Shown here: one piece after another, positions 1 to 10,770 of the stretch | Layout of the letters: each line of letters starts with the position of its first letter | How positions within the stretch are numbered: the stretch's first letter is position 1 | Origin: Mantis religiosa | Lineage: Eukaryota > Arthropoda > Insecta > Mantodea > Mantidae | Direction: 5' to 3' | Assembly: GCA_030765055.1 (NCBI GenBank) | Contig: CM060950.1 | Coordinates: 269,581,089 to 269,645,088 of the forward strand | Length of the DNA: 64,000 nt | Translations under genes and position numbers: made by a program | Notes under the pieces: model-generated | Told to the model about the DNA's origin: nothing | Seen by the model: the letters and a program-made list of their open reading frames with translations, nothing else | Database searches by the model: none

Positions 1-337
1 ACGTATTTTTGTTAAACATAAATGAGTTACTAAACATAAGTAAAGTAAATGCAAATTGAACTTCATCATTTCAGTTTTTTCAACTTTTAGCAATTCTTAA
101 TTTTTCATTGTGTGGTACTGTGCATTTGGGTGCAGGACTACCTGGGTATGGGTTGTCATTGGGTTACATTTCAGAAGTTTAGCTGCATTTTAGAAGTTTA
201 GAGGTTTAGCTGCAGTTTCAATCAGTAATACAAATTATTGAATGCCGAATGAAAGTAATTTCTTCACTAAAAGTATTTGAGTCTTCTCAGCCTGTTGATT
301 GAGAAGTTCCAGCGCTTAATGAGCTATGGTGTAAACA

Positions 338-931
338 CTATCCACTGTTTAAGTTAATTGATGGAAATTAATCATTTCTTCTCACTAGCCGTATGTAGAC
401 TAAGGTTATAGATAGATAGTCAACCTGAAAAGTTTTAAGCCATGGCTGGGATTTGAACCTCAGATCTCCTGGTTTCCGTCCAGTCACTCTTACCCATTGA
501 GCTACCATGGCCAACGTGCCGTCCTGAGATTAAATTCTCCAATTGACTCATATTTTCCTGGTAAACCACTAGGGCCTCTCGTATTCCAGATAAACCGTTG
601 TGGCGACTTACTATTGTAAATAGTTGAATCCTAGGCTTCATCATTAAACTCTTATTATTTAAGTTAATTGTTGGAAATTAATCATTTCTTCTCACTAGCC
701 TTATATAGGCTAAGGTTTTAGATAGTCAAATTGAAAAATTCAATGACATGGCCGGATCTCCTGGCTTCCGTCCAGGCCAACGTGCCATCCTGAGATTAAA
801 TTTTCCAATTGACTCATATTTTCTCGGTAAACCACTAGGGCCTCTCGTATTCCAGATAAATTGTTGTGCGACTTACTGTTCAAATCCCGGCCATGGCATT
901 GAATTTTTCAGGTTGACAATCTATCCACTGT
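338..931 (-). repeat. SINE-A compound (two tandem units plus inverted tRNA half)
   Basis: This is a tRNA-derived SINE. On the minus strand an A-box-like stretch (TAGCTCAATGGGTAAGAG, near 490-510) is followed by a B box (GGTTCAAATCCC, near 448-460), so the head folds like a tRNA gene. Unit 1 spans about 349-648 and unit 2 about 661-920; both begin on the plus strand with TTAATTGATGGAAATTAATC or a close variant. Unit 2 has lost the B-box region. Its right end carries the tRNA 3' half in the opposite orientation (GTTCAAATCCCGGCCATGGC near 882). The whole 349-920 block is flanked by the direct repeat CTATCCACTGT (338-348 and 921-931), which looks like a target-site duplication (TSD). It therefore probably inserted as one composite. 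Confidence 0.75.
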
Positions 932-1661
932 ATTGTGTCAAATCAATTTCTGCCGAAATGACTACTTTGTATTGCTGTGCGTTAAGTATTTACTCTCATA
1001 CCATAACAGTATGTGTGTAGGCTTGTAGTGGAGAAGGTCCCAGGTTCAAATACTGCCATTTGAAGGCACATTTTATGTTTAGTAAATTTCATGAGAACTG
1101 ATACTTTGGTATGAAAGTGCTGTTTTGCTTTAATTGTGTAAATGTTATAAAAATGGAAATTGTTACTTGTTAGAACAATGAACCTCATAAATAAGTGGAT
1201 TTGTTGTAATTATAACTTAACAAATATAAGACATTATACAATATTTTTAACTATTATGTGAATGCTGAATGACAGTCACACAATCCATCATTGCTTGATC
1301 ACACACAGTGATCTCTTTGTGGATATGCTGTCTTGAGCACTGTTCCTGATTTCAGAAGGCAGTTTGCAATTCACAAAAATGTGGGATCTGTAGGAAGTGT
1401 TCTCTGCAGAAACCATTGTTGGTATAGAAGTTGTATTATTTCCTGTATGCAAACAGCATGTGCAGATACTCTCTATTCCAAAACATTGTGTCACAGTGGG
1501 CACAAATGGCTACTACTTCGTATTCATAGGCAAATCCACTTTCTAGTGCAAACAGAAAAAACATATGATTTGCTTGAGTTTTGAAAGGGAGAGAAGATTT
1601 AAGTTAGTGTTCATGGAAGTCAAAAGAAGGGTTTGCAGAAGAAATTTTGAAGGAAAATGAT
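932..1661. other. Unassigned AT-rich stretch
   Basis: No coding region, structural RNA or repeat could be recognised here. Short ORFs occur on both strands but show no family resemblance and no splice context. Confidence 0.5.
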
Positions 1662-1958
1662 AGGTAGTCAGACTGAAAAATTCAATGCCATAGCCATGGA
1701 ACTCCTGGTCTCCGTCCGGTTGCTCTTAACCATTGAGCTACCAGGGCAATCATGCCAGCATGACATTTAATTCTCCAACTGACTTTTATTTTTCCTGGTA
1801 AGTCACTAGGGGCTGTTATATGCAATAAGATACGCACCATTTGTGGCAACTTACTGGGCTGTAAGTACTAAAGTGTCAGACTTCATAGTTAAATTATTAG
1901 GTTAATTGATGGAAATTGTCTTCCACGCTAGCCGTGTGTAGGTTAAGGTTCAGATAGA
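1662..1958 (-). repeat. SINE-A copy
   Basis: This is a diverged monomer of the same tRNA-derived family as the copy at 338-931. It has the tail motif GACTGAAAAATTCAATGCCA, then a degraded tRNA head (AGCTCAATGGTTAAGAG on the minus strand), the body, and the terminal motif GGTTAATTGATGGAAATT. The B box has decayed, so the copy is old. Confidence 0.7.
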
Positions 1959-2766
1959 TGTGAAAGAATGATGAATGTCCATCAATTAACCTATGAAGAA
2001 AAAGCTGGAAGTTAATGTGTGCATGGGGAAATTTTTTAAGCTGATCTAGTTAGGAGATGTTGAAGAGAGCAATAATAATGAAGCTAGGAACATCTCAGCT
2101 AGTATATGAAGTACTTAAAAGAGTCAAGAAATTAAAGGAAACAGACATTTTTATTAATAAAGGTATATTGCCAGAAAAGAGACTTCTACAAAGAAATTCA
2201 GTGCAAAAAATGAAAGATGCTAGAGCTCAGAAAAGAGATTACATTAAAAATGTTACAGTATTGGTTGACAGAGAAAGAGCTTTTCATATGGACAAGAAGG
2301 AACTAAGGGAGAATGACTTGTCAGAGAGGAAATTAATGAGCAGACTGTAGCGGTAACCTTTAATATATATGAGAGGAAGTCCAAGGGCCAAGCAAACTGA
2401 GACATATGAGGGAAGATGGACATAAAAATTCTCCCATCAGCATGAACATGAGATCAACACATGCAAAGATGACATCCCGTATTACCCAAATGAAGCAACT
2501 ACCAGATGATGGAGAAATGACCTCAGCACTGGTAGCAATGACAGCTTTAGGAAGAGGGTGGAGGAACATCTAAGGAAATAGTGACACAGAAGTGGGGAAG
2601 CTAAAGCACCACATATCTTGGCTTTTGGGGGAAAGAAGTTACAAGAGTCAAGGAGTGAGGAGAATAGGGAGTGAAAGAGGAGATAACTTCTTTTACTTCA
2701 TTTCATTACAGGATTTTGCAGTTAGTATTATGGTGAATAATAATTATTGTTGAATACTCTTAAATA
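1959..2766. other. Unassigned; contains an unidentified 97-codon ORF at 2057-2350 (+)
   Basis: The plus-strand ORF at 2057-2350 encodes a highly charged, lysine- and arginine-rich peptide of 97 residues, probably helical. I do not recognise it. The flanking purine-rich sequence to about 2680 has no splice sites or promoter I can support. It may be a decayed transposable-element ORF or chance coding potential in A-rich DNA. Confidence 0.3.
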
Positions 2767-3075
2767 GGCCATACCATGGCTGAGTGGTTAGACTACTTGG
2801 CTCTCACCAAGGTGGCCCAGGTTCAATCCCAGGCAACTGCAAAGTGAGATTTGTGGTGGACAACATGGTGCTGGGACGGATTTTCTCCGGGTCCTCCTGT
2901 TTACCCCATCAGCATTCCACCAATTGCTCCATCATCTTTCCTATCATTCATCTCGCCCTCATATATATCTTCCACTTCCTTCATCTTCACGCCAGGTATT
3001 GGGCTGATCACCTATCCTGGTTCTCTATCGGATCCAAAGCTTCAGTTCCTCAGGTCCAACCTTAAAAGGGATAGA
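2767..3075 (+). repeat. SINE-B copy (tRNA-derived)
   Basis: The tRNA-like head is on the plus strand: A-box region TGGCTGAGTGGTTAGAC (about 2776-2792) and B-box GGTTCAATCCC (about 2820-2830). The conserved body follows (GTGAGATTTGTGGTGGACAAC). Two better-preserved copies lie on the minus strand at 10413-10658 and 40548-40800. The 3' part here diverges from those, so the right boundary is approximate. Confidence 0.75.
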
Positions 3076-3245
3076 GGAACAAGAATCCCTAAATTCCACA
3101 ATAGTGGTACAAATAGAGAAGTTAAAGAAGAAAAAGAATACTCCTAAAATACTATGAAAGGACAGTGATAGAGATTTTACAATCATTAATGTTTTGTTGT
3201 GATCAGTGAGTGTTTCTAACATAAGATAAAAATAGCAAGGTGTAT

Positions 3246-3412
3246 AATTAATCGGAAAAAACTATTTGTAGTCGGTTTGACACTTTGCCACTTACGTTTT
3301 TATATTATTGAGATACTAGTTTTGGACTTACGAAACTAGTCCCTTGATAATATAAAAACATAAGTGATGAAGTGTCAATAAACCGACTACAAATAGTTTT
3401 TCTGATTAATTT
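3246..3412. repeat. Palindromic MITE-like hairpin
   Basis: Two arms of about 75 bases are reverse complements with few mismatches. The left begins AATTAATCGGAAAAA at about 3246 and the right ends TTTTTCTGATTAATTTT at about 3412. The loop is centred near 3330. There is no coding capacity. A short non-autonomous DNA transposon is the likeliest explanation; no clear TSD was seen. Confidence 0.65.
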
Positions 3413-3942
3413 TCACGTCACTGTTACTAAATTCTTCCAATCATGCATAAGGTGTATCATGTCCAACAAAACATCTCAAGAAGCATATTAACAAAACTGC
3501 ATTTCATGTTTGATATACGGTAAATGTATTTTCTGCTCCTGTAAACAATATTAATTGAGGATCATTTTTTCAAAACTCGATAAATGCAAAATTTTCAAAA
3601 TTGAATTAGGCATAGTAATGACATAATGTTGACCTTCTACATCAACCTCTGAACCCACTTTTAGCAAAAGTCGAATAATGCCTCGTATATAAGTGCTTAA
3701 AATCACTAGATTTTAGCAAAACCTGGTATATGCACTCTTAAGAGTTAATGCAAAAGTCGACAGATGCAATAAAGTACAAATGTCATAGCTCTCTTTCCCT
3801 ATCATGCTGTTGGTAATAAAGAACTAGACTGGCATGTCATATTGCTATATATCATATTACTCATTGTAACAATATTTACCAGCAGGAAACAGTGAGCCAA
3901 ACAGACTTCACTGTAGTCAGAGCAACTACAGCCTACTTTCAG
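3413..3942. other. Unassigned AT-rich stretch
   Basis: No gene or recognisable repeat seen between the palindromic MITE and the piggyBac-like element. Confidence 0.5.
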
Positions 3943-5437
3943 TTAACCGCTTCACCAATGGCCATTTAAACCCTTCAGGGGCTGGAAACGGATACCCAAT
4001 AAACAGAACAAGACATTTAAATTGTTAAATTCTGTAAAAATGCATCATAAATACAATTCCATATCTTCTGTATTTATGAAGTTATTTAAACGAAACAAAA
4101 ACTGGTTTAAAACCTGTTAAAGGCAGTATACATCTAGAGTAACAAAAAAGTGGAGACTGCAGTAATAAATCGTTCAAATTTCACTTCTTTGTTTCACTGT
4201 AGCAAAAGCCATTCTTTGCGCCGAACGTGCCTAATATTTGAATCATTTTGTTTTGTGTGTATACGAACCAATGTATGTATAGCTATGCAAGCGACTTCTC
4301 CGGTTCAAGTTTAGTTTATTTATGCTATACCAAGCGATAATCATACGAGTATATGTTGCGTTACACTGGAAAGAAAACTCTCTGTCAGCATCTGTTATTA
4401 TAGTGTTTCTCAACCAAGGTTTCTGGTAGCCTTATGCAGCTGTTTTGGCTCAGTATTTTAGTTATTTATACTCTCTGTATTCAGAGTGATTTCTAATAGC
4501 TATCAAGAGCTAAATGAATGACACATTTGAAATTGTTAAATTTCAATGTTAACCATGGCTTATCCCCGTAATGTAGCAAATAAATTACCTTGCGTATATC
4601 GAGATTTAACTGTATTGGAACACCACAGTGAAGCGAAAATTTAATAATTTAATACCTTGCGTATGATGTATACAAGCTTTTTTGATATTACTGTTGAAAA
4701 TCTGGAATATTTGTTGTACGATTATGAAGGAGATGTTTAGGATATAGGTAGCAGTGACGTGTACTGGTCTACAGATGGCATGTTAGCTATTCCATTGTCT
4801 GGGGGAAATGGCGGGTCAAATATGGGTAATGTGGATCAGCTATTACTAGCTATCCCTCTTTACGTAAAACAGTTAAATGGTAATAAAAAGTAATTTTATA
4901 CCACTGGATGTAACCATGCACAATTGTGTAGTAATTTTCAGAGCTGGAAATTCATGCAAGACATTCATCTACCTGTACTTGCACGTATAAATAGCTCATA
5001 ATCTAATTGAGTATTATAATACTCAGAGGTAAGGGGTAAGAAATTCACCACGACATCACCCCTCATACTTCAGAGAAAACACTTTCCTAAAAGCATACCA
5101 CCCACAACCAAAAAAGTCGCAAGCATTTCGAAAATATCTAGTGTGTTGCGAAAAAGAAGTTCGCAAGGAAACCAATATTATTTGGTGTGAATCTGCAGAT
5201 TAGCCCTTGGGTGTGTATCGAGGTTTGGAGGTGTACAATTCAAAAAGAAACCTTTAAGGGTACGCTTACATCCCTTATAGAACTAATTTAAATTTATTGT
5301 AAAATAGGAAGATTAAAATAATTGTCGTTAAATGAGCATTAAATGCATGTATGCGCAGGACGTCTATACACGTCCATATCGGTTTGGGGCATTTTAACTT
5401 GGATGTAATATGACGTCCATATCGGTGAAAGGGTTCA
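3943..5437 (+). mobile_element. piggyBac-like element, core-deleted copy 1
   Basis: The left end is TTAA (3943-3946) followed by CCGCTTCACCAATGG. The right end is the inverted counterpart CCATATCGGTGAAAGGG followed by TTCA, a decayed TTAA. TTAA targets are the hallmark of piggyBac. On the plus strand, near 4680-4760, a broken frame resembles a transposase N-terminus (FFDITVENLEY, then acidic). Near 5120-5240 a broken frame holds a cysteine motif (LVCCEKEVRKETN) like the piggyBac C-terminal cysteine-rich domain. The DDE/D catalytic core between them is missing. A sister copy on the opposite strand lies at 15435-17209. This is a dead, non-autonomous copy. Confidence 0.75.
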
Positions 5438-5502
5438 TCTGATATTGTGTTAGTGTGCACAGAAGCACTGTAGTGTGATTCTGACTACAGCATACAAGTC
5501 GA

Positions 5503-6480
5503 ATGTTCCGGAGAGAGAATTGCAATTCAAGAAGAGATTACCTAGTCCTCAAACGCAAATTAAAAGGTGTAAAATGGAACCTATTATTAAATGCATTTAT
5601 GGACTTCGGGTTTCGCCTTCAAAAGCTAATGGAAAGAAGGAATGCAAAGACGCTGAGCTGCTATGACGATATTACCCAGTTCCACCATCATTTGATGTTA
5701 AATAAACCAGACCAGAATAAGTTTCTGTTAAAATTTGTTGAATATTTCTTCACCTCAGCGCAGATTAGTGAACACCAGAATGCAAAACGAAGAAAACAGT
5801 GACAGAAGAATGAAAAGGTGGAATGGTGAAGTAGAGCCTGTTTGTGCTGTCACTTTTCAGGAAGTTTCTGGCATGTCAAAGGATAGATTATCCTACCTAG
5901 CAAGTAGGTTTGATGATGGAGGAAAGTTGGCAAGGAAAGAAGAGGAGGGGATAGAACAGGAAAAGAGCATAAGACCGTAACTATTGCCATTAAGGATGAT
6001 ATAACGAAATACAAATGCAGAGAGAGCCACCTGGCAGGAGGAAGTCCTCAAAAGGTTATTTGCTTTCAGATTTCACCGTGAATAAAATGTTCAAGAGATT
6101 CTGTGAAGAAAGAAAATGTTTAGGGCTCCTAAGGACAAAGCTTCTTATCAAAATAAAATCATGTATTTTACAAACATTTCAAAATATAAACTATATTTAT
6201 ATATAATTATATTTATTAATTGTATTAAACTGTAATTGTTATTATATTATGCTACTCTATTTATAATATTGTTTTTGTATTCCTAATAAGGTTAAAAATA
6301 TCAATTAAAACAGTGCAATATAACAATACTTGTAAAATACGTGTTGTACAACGATGCAGATATGTAATAAAGAGCAAAGCAATTAAAAATATTTATTTCC
6401 AAAACAAAATTAGAACGCATCATGGAACTAAAAGAGGCAAAATAGTTGACAGAGGCAATGATTATATATGCATATATCGA
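5503..6480 (+). pseudogene. Decayed ORF of an unidentified repeat family
   Basis: Plus-strand ORF fragments at 5503-5802, 5735-5980 and 6015-6206 read as one protein broken by frameshifts. The second holds a VCAVTFQEVSGMSKDRL stretch; the third begins near a KCRESHL-like motif followed by a leucine- and lysine-rich segment. The order of motifs resembles large uncharacterised proteins that are repetitive in insect genomes and are probably transposon-encoded. I cannot name the family. AT-rich sequence follows, then a long poly(A) at 6486-6543, which would also fit a retroposed copy. Confidence 0.35.
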
Positions 6481-6485
6481 GTTTT

Positions 6486-6486
6486 G

Positions 6487-6543
<57 letters not shown>
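6486..6543. repeat. Poly(A) tract, about 58 bases
   Basis: A near-pure A run. It could be a retroposition tail, a mononucleotide expansion, or partly an assembly artefact, since long homopolymers are error-prone. Confidence 0.9.
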
Positions 6544-6545
<2 letters not shown>

Positions 6546-6892
6546 AGGAAAAATCAAACTTGTATATACCATAAAAAAATTGAATTTTAATATATTTCAT
6601 TACAACACATTATTTCTACAAGATGTAGAAATCACGTAAAAAGTAAAACTTTTGAAATATAAGTATCTAAATGAAAATAGTAAAACTCATTTTATGAAAA
6701 ACCTCTTGTGTTGCATTTATCAAATTTTGAAGAAATGCTCCTCACAATTTCCAATTTATATTATAGATGGACAAGAATAAAAGGAGTTTTGACACTTATA
6801 AAAGAATTTGTTCCTTTGATATGCATATTTGAATGGAATTTTAGTTCTAGCAAATAAAATATGTTTTTAGTCTTAAGTGTTCTTGGGCTTCA

Positions 6893-7170
6893 CCAGGTAA
6901 GTTTATGTAACCTCTACATTTTGGGAGCATGTACCTCTTCCATCTTCAGGATACTGATGGGCTCAAAGAGGTCTTATGGCAGTTACAGATACAGGTTCAC
7001 TACAGTGACTACTAGTATGGACATGGTAGAAGACGTAAGGCATTTTGCTGTATTCACTGTGATGGACCTCAATGAAAATTAGGGTATTCCAACTACAAAG
7101 TTTGCATGTTTTGTGTTTTTTTTTTTAGTTGGACCATTTCAATCTTGATGGCTAGTTTCCAAGTGGAACT
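6893..7170 (-). repeat. PLE-1 left inverted arm
   Basis: The reverse complement of this segment matches 8408-8680 over about 275 bases with moderate divergence. Shared landmarks include AAAATGCCTTA, a TCTTCTACCA-like box and a CCTGAAGATG(A/G)AAGAG box. The last resembles the end of other Penelope-like elements. It is an inverted terminal copy flanking the body at 7503-8407. Confidence 0.7.
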
Positions 7171-7287
7171 GAACTGTAGCCCTACATCCTGGTTCACATG
7201 CCCTTCTCGAAGGAGATGGCCACGTCTCCTTGACTGTATACTGCCAATAACAGTTACACTTGACCAAGATGGTTATATGTTGCCAGG

Positions 7288-7502
7288 CTTAGCTCTCTGT
7301 TATTTAAGTTAATTGATGGAAATTAATCATTTCTTCACACTAGCTATGTATAGGCTAAGGTTTTGGATAGATAGTCAAACTGAAAAATTCAATGCCATGG
7401 CTGGGATTTGAGCCATGGATCTCCTGGTATGCATTCATCAGTCACTCTTACTCATTGAGCTACCATGGCCAATTGCCATCCTGCCGTCCTTAGCTCTGTG
7501 TT
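7288..7502 (-). repeat. SINE-A monomer inserted in PLE-1, with TSD
   Basis: A 187-bp SINE-A (7302-7488) is flanked by the imperfect 14-bp direct repeat CTTAGCTCTSTGTT (7288-7301 and 7489-7502). On the minus strand the A-box-like TAGCTCAATGAGTAAGAG and B-box-like GGCTCAAATCCC are visible. The TSD gives the monomer limits for this family. The insertion splits the PLE GIY-YIG region from its inverted arm. Confidence 0.8.
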
Positions 7503-8407
7503 CCATTTCATAAGTGTTCTGCCAGACCAACTTCTTAGGGTGCAATGTATGGTTGGTTCTCAAGTTCCTTGATCCCGGTGTTTATGGTCTTACCATTTGC
7601 TCTATACATGGGGGGTTCCTGCACTCTGTGGATGTGATAAACCCCTGGTACATTGAGATATAGCTGGTCTTTTCACTAGTCTCAGTAATCTTCTAATCTT
7701 TGGAGGCAGTTTTGTGGATGGTCCTGATGTATTTGGTGAGAGTATTCTGTTGATTCTGCCCAATAAGTTGCCAGAGTATGGGATGCAGGCTATGGCAGTA
7801 GCCTTGTCTGATGGTTGCTTTGTAAGAGGCTTCCAGTTTTTGGCTCTCATGATTGCAGCTATAGTATCATATTTAGAGCCCTTTGGTGGAAAGTGTATTT
7901 CAAATGATGTAGTTCTTGTTTAAGGTGGCTTGCATCTGAGACAGAGGTTTCTCTATGGACCAGATTAAGTACACCAATACATTGTGATTTATGGTAGAAG
8001 CTGTGTGCATTTAGATATAGATCAGTATGTGTAGGTTTTCAATAGACTGCATGCCGAGTGTGCCATTATTGTTTTTAATAATTAGAACATCCAGGAATGC
8101 AGTGGGCCATCCTTCTCTGTTTACTGTGAATCAGATCTGGGTTTGGAGGCTGTTGAGGTATGTCAAACTTGACAGTGTGTCAGGTTCATATGGCCAGATA
8201 ACAAATGGTATAATTGATGTTTCTAAAGAAATGAGACAGGTTGAATAGTGTGGTAGCAAGGATGCTCAAGGTGTTTTATGTAGAAATTGGCTGTAGCTGG
8301 TGATGATTGAGACAATCATGGCCAATGTAACAGTAATTAGGAATGCAAGGTTAATGAGATACTGGTTATCTTCTTTGAGAGAGTTATCTGAATTGTGACG
8401 CTGTGCT
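7503..8407 (-). pseudogene. Penelope-like element body (RT-GIY-YIG linker), degenerate
   Basis: Read on the minus strand, the order is a stretch ending AFLDVLIIKNNNGTL (RT C-terminal region, near 8060-8120), a frameshifted region, then the ORF 7850-7602. That ORF contains CIPYSGNLLGRINRIL and KLPPKIRRLLRLVK, the linker before GIY-YIG. A broken stretch follows in which IEQMVRP...LAEHLMKWN fits the YIGQTGR...AEH part of a GIY-YIG nuclease (about 7500-7620). This order is typical of Penelope-like retroelements. Stops and frameshifts make it inactive; the RT catalytic YADD box was not found. Inverted arms lie at 6893-7170 and 8408-8680. Confidence 0.75.
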
Positions 8408-8680
8408 GTGGTTCATTTTCACTTGGGAACCAGCCATAAAATTGAAATGGACTAAAAAATCACAAAAGTAGACAAACTAAGCAGCATTCGAAATAGCCTA
8501 ATTTTCTGCGAGATCTAAATGTGGCAAAATGCCTTATGTTTTCTACCAGGTCTGTACTCGGCATGTGACAAACAGTGTATATGTAATGACCATATAAGCC
8601 CCTTTTAAGCATTCAACATCCTGAAGATGAAAGAGATGCATGCTTTCGAAATATTGATGTTACGTAAATTCACCTAACTT
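8408..8680 (+). repeat. PLE-1 right inverted arm
   Basis: Inverted counterpart of 6893-7170. It contains CATCCTGAAGATGAAAGAG and TTTCGAAATATTG motifs. PLEs often end in such copies (pseudo-LTRs). Here the two copies are inverted rather than direct. Confidence 0.7.
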
Positions 8681-9755
8681 AAGAGTATGGTCGTTACCAG
8701 AAAAGCTTCTTCTCATAGAAGATGTGTTGCATTTTTGTTTAATTATTCCTGCAGTGAGCAGCTCTATGGAACATTGAACACCTTATACAATTGTGAAATA
8801 TGCGGCATAACTGATAACATACCCATCACCAAGAAAAAACTTTTTTTAGAATAGCAGCATTTTAAACCAATAACATCAGTTATATAAGAAAATATGAGAA
8901 TTGTAGATAAAAGTTAATTGCCACCATTTCAGGAGTAAACTTTCCAACATACTGTATGACGGGTTGGGATCTTGTTGGGGTAGAACATTGACATTCCATT
9001 CTACCTTCTGTGCATGTGAAATACTTGCTAAGTATGCATGTACTTCCACATAGTCACAACTTGCGTCAGTGGCATAGTACTTGAAATGTTAATGTATTAA
9101 TGCATTATTTTAGTGAAAAAAATGTAATTGGCAACATATAATGAGATGAATATAACTCTCCTCCAAATAAACTTTTTGCATATTACAAACAACAGAAGTT
9201 TCACTTGTAAATAAAGACAATGTAACTCACTAATTATATTAAATATATTTAAGCACATGGTCTTACAAATTTACGAAAAGTCATACCTTGGTATTTAAGT
9301 TCATTTGTATACTTGATCCTTTTTCTCATTCTATTTACAACATAAAACTTCATCTGGTAAGTTAAAAGGTCATATAAATTAATTAGCCATACCACTTGAT
9401 ATCTGCTGACCCAGTTGCATATGCAATGTAGGGAAAGTACAGAGTTGTATCCCAAGATTACATTATACATTTTGGTTAAACCTGCCCAAGCAATGTTGTA
9501 ATATATTGAGCTCAGTATTTCAGTATTACTAAATATACAAATATAAATCCTTCTGATGAACCAGTGCTACAGAAAAGTTATCTTACAAACTGCTACAAAA
9601 GTCACAAAAGGTCCATTTGTGAAAATGAAAAAAATAGGGTTGCCATTCATGAAACTATATTGATGCCATGGTAGAAAAGTGGGAAATGTATTTGTAGGTA
9701 TATTGAAAAATGACAAAAATATTTCTTAATAAAAATTTTTGCTAGCTTGTACAGA
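8681..9755. other. Unassigned AT-rich stretch
   Basis: No supported gene or repeat. Only short ORFs without family features are present. Confidence 0.5.
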
Positions 9756-10770
9756 AATGCCAGATAGGGTGTTTAATGAAGCTTTGGAAACCTTGTGCAC
9801 AAACGATTTAAAATATAGCATATTTTGGACTTGGCAGCATATATGAAGAAAGCTGTCCAAAGTCTAAATATACATTTCCTGAAGATGATCCATGTAAGTT
9901 GTGTCCACACTCTGCATAGATTGTGTGAAGCAATCCAAACCCTTTATTCTGATGTGGACATGCTTGCGTCTAATCGAAAAAGTTTGTATAAGCACCATCA
10001 TGGATTTGATACTTTCAAAAATATTAATCCAGATATTCCATTGCCTCCGACACCGGTAGTCACATGTTAGGGTATCTGGCTTAAGACCATGATATATTAT
10101 GCAGGTCCTTTTGAAACACTTGTATCAGTAGTAAATAAACTGGACAAAGAAGGTGCTTATACAATTCAGATTATATAAAAATTGTGTGTTGCTAATTTAA
10201 AATGTGACTTGGCCTTGGTATCTTCCAATTTTGATATTTGTTTCGTTCAATAAACATATTAGAAACTTCTGTTTAGTAATTAAGTAATGCAGTTAAGGAA
10301 ATAGTTTGTTGAAATACGATTTACAGTATGTCAAGTTCCGAAAAGAATTTCAGGCATTGTTTGAGAAAAACAGTGGCTATGAACTCTTTGCAAATTGGCT
10401 CAAAATTTGGAATATATATGTGTAGTGTTTAAAGCCCGCTTTTACTACATACGGCACCGCAGGCGATGACACTGATGATACATGAGATGAAGATGGAGCG
10501 CCGGTGGAATGAGATGGCGGGGGAAACCGGAGATCCCGGAGAAAACCCGCCCCAGCGCCGTGTTGTCCACCACAAATCTCACTTTGCGGTCGCCTGGGAT
10601 CGAACCCGGGCCGCTTTGGTGAGAGCCAAGCGGTCTAACCACTGAGCCACGGCGTGGCCTCAAAATTTGGAAGGCGAACACACAACTGTCTGTTAGAGAT
10701 ATTCCCCTCTTCAAGTACAAGTAAACAAATTTGATACTGCCTGATGTAGAGTACTACTTTACCCAGTATA
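9756..10770 (+). pseudogene. hAT-like transposase remnant 1 (CGGBP1-related type)
   Basis: A broken plus-strand frame begins near VFNEALETLCTNDLKYS (about 9768-9820) and continues in the ORF 9825-10070 with AAYMKKAVQSL, KMIHVSCVHTLHRLCEAI and PDIPLPPTPVVTC. This is the run-up to the RWGTW-type motif of hAT transposases related to CGGBP1. Matching pieces continue to a stretch near 10335-10400 (FRKEFQALFEKNSGYELF). The SINE-B at 10413-10658 then interrupts it, and DIPLFK-like sequence resumes after. Stops show it is dead. No hAT dimerisation domain or terminal inverted repeats were located. Confidence 0.65.
10399..10672 (-). repeat. SINE-B insertion with 14-bp TSD
   Basis: The SINE (10413-10658) has its tRNA-like head on the minus strand: A-box TGGCTCAGTGGTTAGACC and B-box GGTTCGATCCC. 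It is bounded by the perfect direct repeat CTCAAAATTTGGAA at 10399-10412 and 10659-10672. Its 3' end (left on the plus strand) is a short (TA)-rich tail. The insertion splits the hAT remnant. The well-kept promoter boxes and perfect TSD indicate a fairly recent event. Confidence 0.9.

Noticed and set aside
748..1020. 90-codon ORF
   Set aside because: Lies largely within SINE-A; a non-coding repeat.
6313..6639. 108-codon ORF with a poly-lysine stretch
   Set aside because: It is a translation of the poly(A) tract and its AT-rich flanks; the minus-strand ORF 6301-6600 with poly-Phe is its mirror.
10445..10720. 91-codon minus-strand ORF (and its twin at 40586-40975)
   Set aside because: Translation of SINE-B including its tRNA-like head; SINEs do not encode protein.
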